19,769 nucleotides of DNA from Rodentolepis nana (lineage: Eukaryota; Platyhelminthes; Cestoda; Cyclophyllidea; Hymenolepididae). Of the stretch, positions 18,360-19,769 are shown in pieces (the stretch's first letter is position 1; every line of letters starts with the position of its first letter). A program made the position numbers and the translations under genes. The notes beneath the pieces were generated by a model. That model was not told where the DNA came from. It did not search any database and worked only from the letters and a program-made list of their open reading frames with translations. The stretch is from positions 1 to 19,769 of the forward strand of contig UZAE01000676.1 of assembly GCA_900617975.1 (NCBI GenBank), written 5' to 3'.

Positions 18360-19256
18360 CTATTCCTCATTCCTACCTTGTAACGTGTAGAGTTACCTTC
18401 AGCCAGGTGCCTAAACAATAAGTCGTGGGTGCCAACTACGTTGTCATACCTCCACCAAAATCAGTGCGTCAGACGTAGATTAGGGAAATTGGATATCTGC
18501 TCAACTTCAACCATCCAATAGCATAGCTCTGTCCCTATGATCTTTCATTCCTAGTCTGAAATTCCCCTTGTGGTAGATTACTTTCCCAACTATACAGTCT
18601 GTACTGAAGTCATTTTTTCCAATAGGCTAACTGACACTCCCTCGTATTTGGCACTGAATTTTTTTGTTCCACAATGACAGTATAATTATAGGTAAGTAGT
18701 AATCATTTTCACTGAGCAAAAAATTTTAATTTTTTATTGAAAAGTATCCATGTTCCTAACTCCTTCGACAATAACTATGCTAATTACTCTATACTGTGCA
18801 TATTTTGCATTTAATTTTGCTGTAAGTTTTTGCTATAACGACAAGAACGTGCGCTTTCCTTCTCACTGGCTATGTTACCGGCTTACAGATCGTAAAACTT
18901 AATCGCTTTTGGTCTTGAACTAATCACTCCTTCCGTGTTTAGTGACTTGGTTTTAGGACCAGAGACAATCACACCTTCAAATTTACCTCTGGTTAAATTG
19001 ATTTATGATTGGGTGGCTTTGCAATGGCGACAATAACTTGACCAAAGTTGAAACCATAGTAACGTGTTACATGCAAGAGGAGGCAGATTCGCTATTGGAC
19101 ATTGACTGTGAATACCTTAGATTTGTTCAGAATAAGAATTATTAAGTGCTGGTAAGCCTAATGAAGGAAATATGCAGTCATAAACGCTAAAAGTTGCATT
19201 AAAACTGGATATAACGCCTACTCCAGCATTTTAAATGACATTACTGTCACTGTAAT
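18360..19256. other. Intergenic or decayed element sequence
   Basis: No open frame or recognisable motif could be supported. Some of it may be the heavily decayed upstream part of the reverse transcriptase element that becomes recognisable after about 19270. Confidence 0.4.
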
Positions 19257-19269
19257 CTGAATTGAATCC

Positions 19270-19769
19270 TATCTGACTTCGCACCAAAGTTGGACGCGGA
19301 GAAGAAGACAATGTTTGTGGAGTTCAACTTCAGGTATTTATCCAAATGGGAACCTTAACTAGGTGGTCGTATGTATCGGCTCACAAAAAGTATGAATATG
19401 ATGAGTAGTTACAATTAGGTGCTTACTTTATGCAGATGATCTTGTTCTATGGTATTCCGCCCCCCTAAGAAAAACGCTTAGGAGAGGACAGAAAGTGCCC
19501 TAAATGGTGCACTTAAACTACTAGCAAACTGGTGCGACAACAATGGAATGGTAATCAACACCGCGAAACTGCATTCCAAACATTTTCTTTGGCCCGTCAC
19601 GGCATTAACCCGCTTCTAAGGTACAAGGATACTACCATAGAAAAAACCAATGAGTTCACATATCTCGGAATGACTTTTGACATAAAGCTAACGTGGAAAA
19701 GTCACATTGCTAAAATAGCAGAACAAATCTCCGATAGACTGAATGTACTGAAACGTCTTGCTGGTAGCG
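19270..19769 (+). mobile_element. Decayed non-LTR retrotransposon reverse transcriptase (Jockey/I-type), 3' part
   Basis: The catalytic motif LLYADDLVLWYS is encoded from 19423. A one-base frame change near 19480-19490 leads to LNGALKLLANWCDNNGM and VINTAK. A second one near 19570 leads to FSLARHGINPLLRY, then NEFTYLGMTFDIKLTWKSHI and DRLNVLKRLAGS at the window edge. YLGMTFD..LTW..HI and LKRLAG are typical of the thumb region of Jockey/I-type LINE reverse transcriptases. Upstream of YADD, similarity fades and stops appear. The copy is therefore inactive and continues beyond the window. Confidence 0.82.

Overview
The window is eukaryotic nuclear DNA, about 20 kb, AT-rich, and dominated by one spliced protein gene on the + strand (start codon 5711, stop codon 15274-15276) set among repeats. 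Sixteen coding exons joined at GT..AG junctions give one continuous 752-residue frame. The gene style suggests a parasitic flatworm (tapeworm or fluke): tiny introns of 34-77 bases at the 5' end, introns over 1 kb further in, and abundant short retroposons. This taxonomic call is an inference from gene style; no diagnostic marker such as rRNA is present.

The gene encodes a FERM-domain protein of the band 4.1 superfamily with a single C-terminal membrane span, an architecture closest in outline to FRMD3/FRMD5-type proteins. F1 and F2 are compact. F3 carries two extra low-complexity linkers, one of them Lys-rich. A FERM-adjacent-like basic segment, a Ser/Thr/Pro-rich linker, a transmembrane helix (about residues 683-705) and a 47-residue tail follow. 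The expected role is linking membrane proteins to the cortical cytoskeleton.

Region by region: 1-800 holds three copies of a short interspersed retroposon (called family 1 here), two of them bounded by 14-bp near-perfect target-site duplications. 800-1755 is featureless. 1757-2460 is a degenerate minisatellite next to a fragment of a second, tRNA-like repeat (family 2). 2583-2813 is a small unassigned ORF followed at once by a polyadenylation-type hexamer. 2830-5700 is AT-rich, with one more family-2 copy and a 50-bp truncated family-1 copy. 5711-15276 is the FERM gene; intron 12 contains a family-1 copy, intron 7 a possible 54-base cassette exon, and introns 13 and 14 promoter-like sequence. 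15277-17130 is 3' UTR and intergenic DNA. 17149-17451 is another family-1 copy with a perfect 14-bp target duplication. 17650-18354 holds G-rich simple sequence and a broken 99-codon reading frame containing a long hairpin. The right end (about 19270-19769) is the decayed 3' part of a Jockey/I-type non-LTR retrotransposon reverse transcriptase, cut by the window edge.

The most notable signals are the family-1 retroposons, whose boundaries and duplications can be read directly; the FERM-plus-membrane-span gene with its graded introns; and the possible isoform machinery (cassette exon and internal promoters). No bacterial feature, CRISPR array or confident functional tRNA gene was seen.
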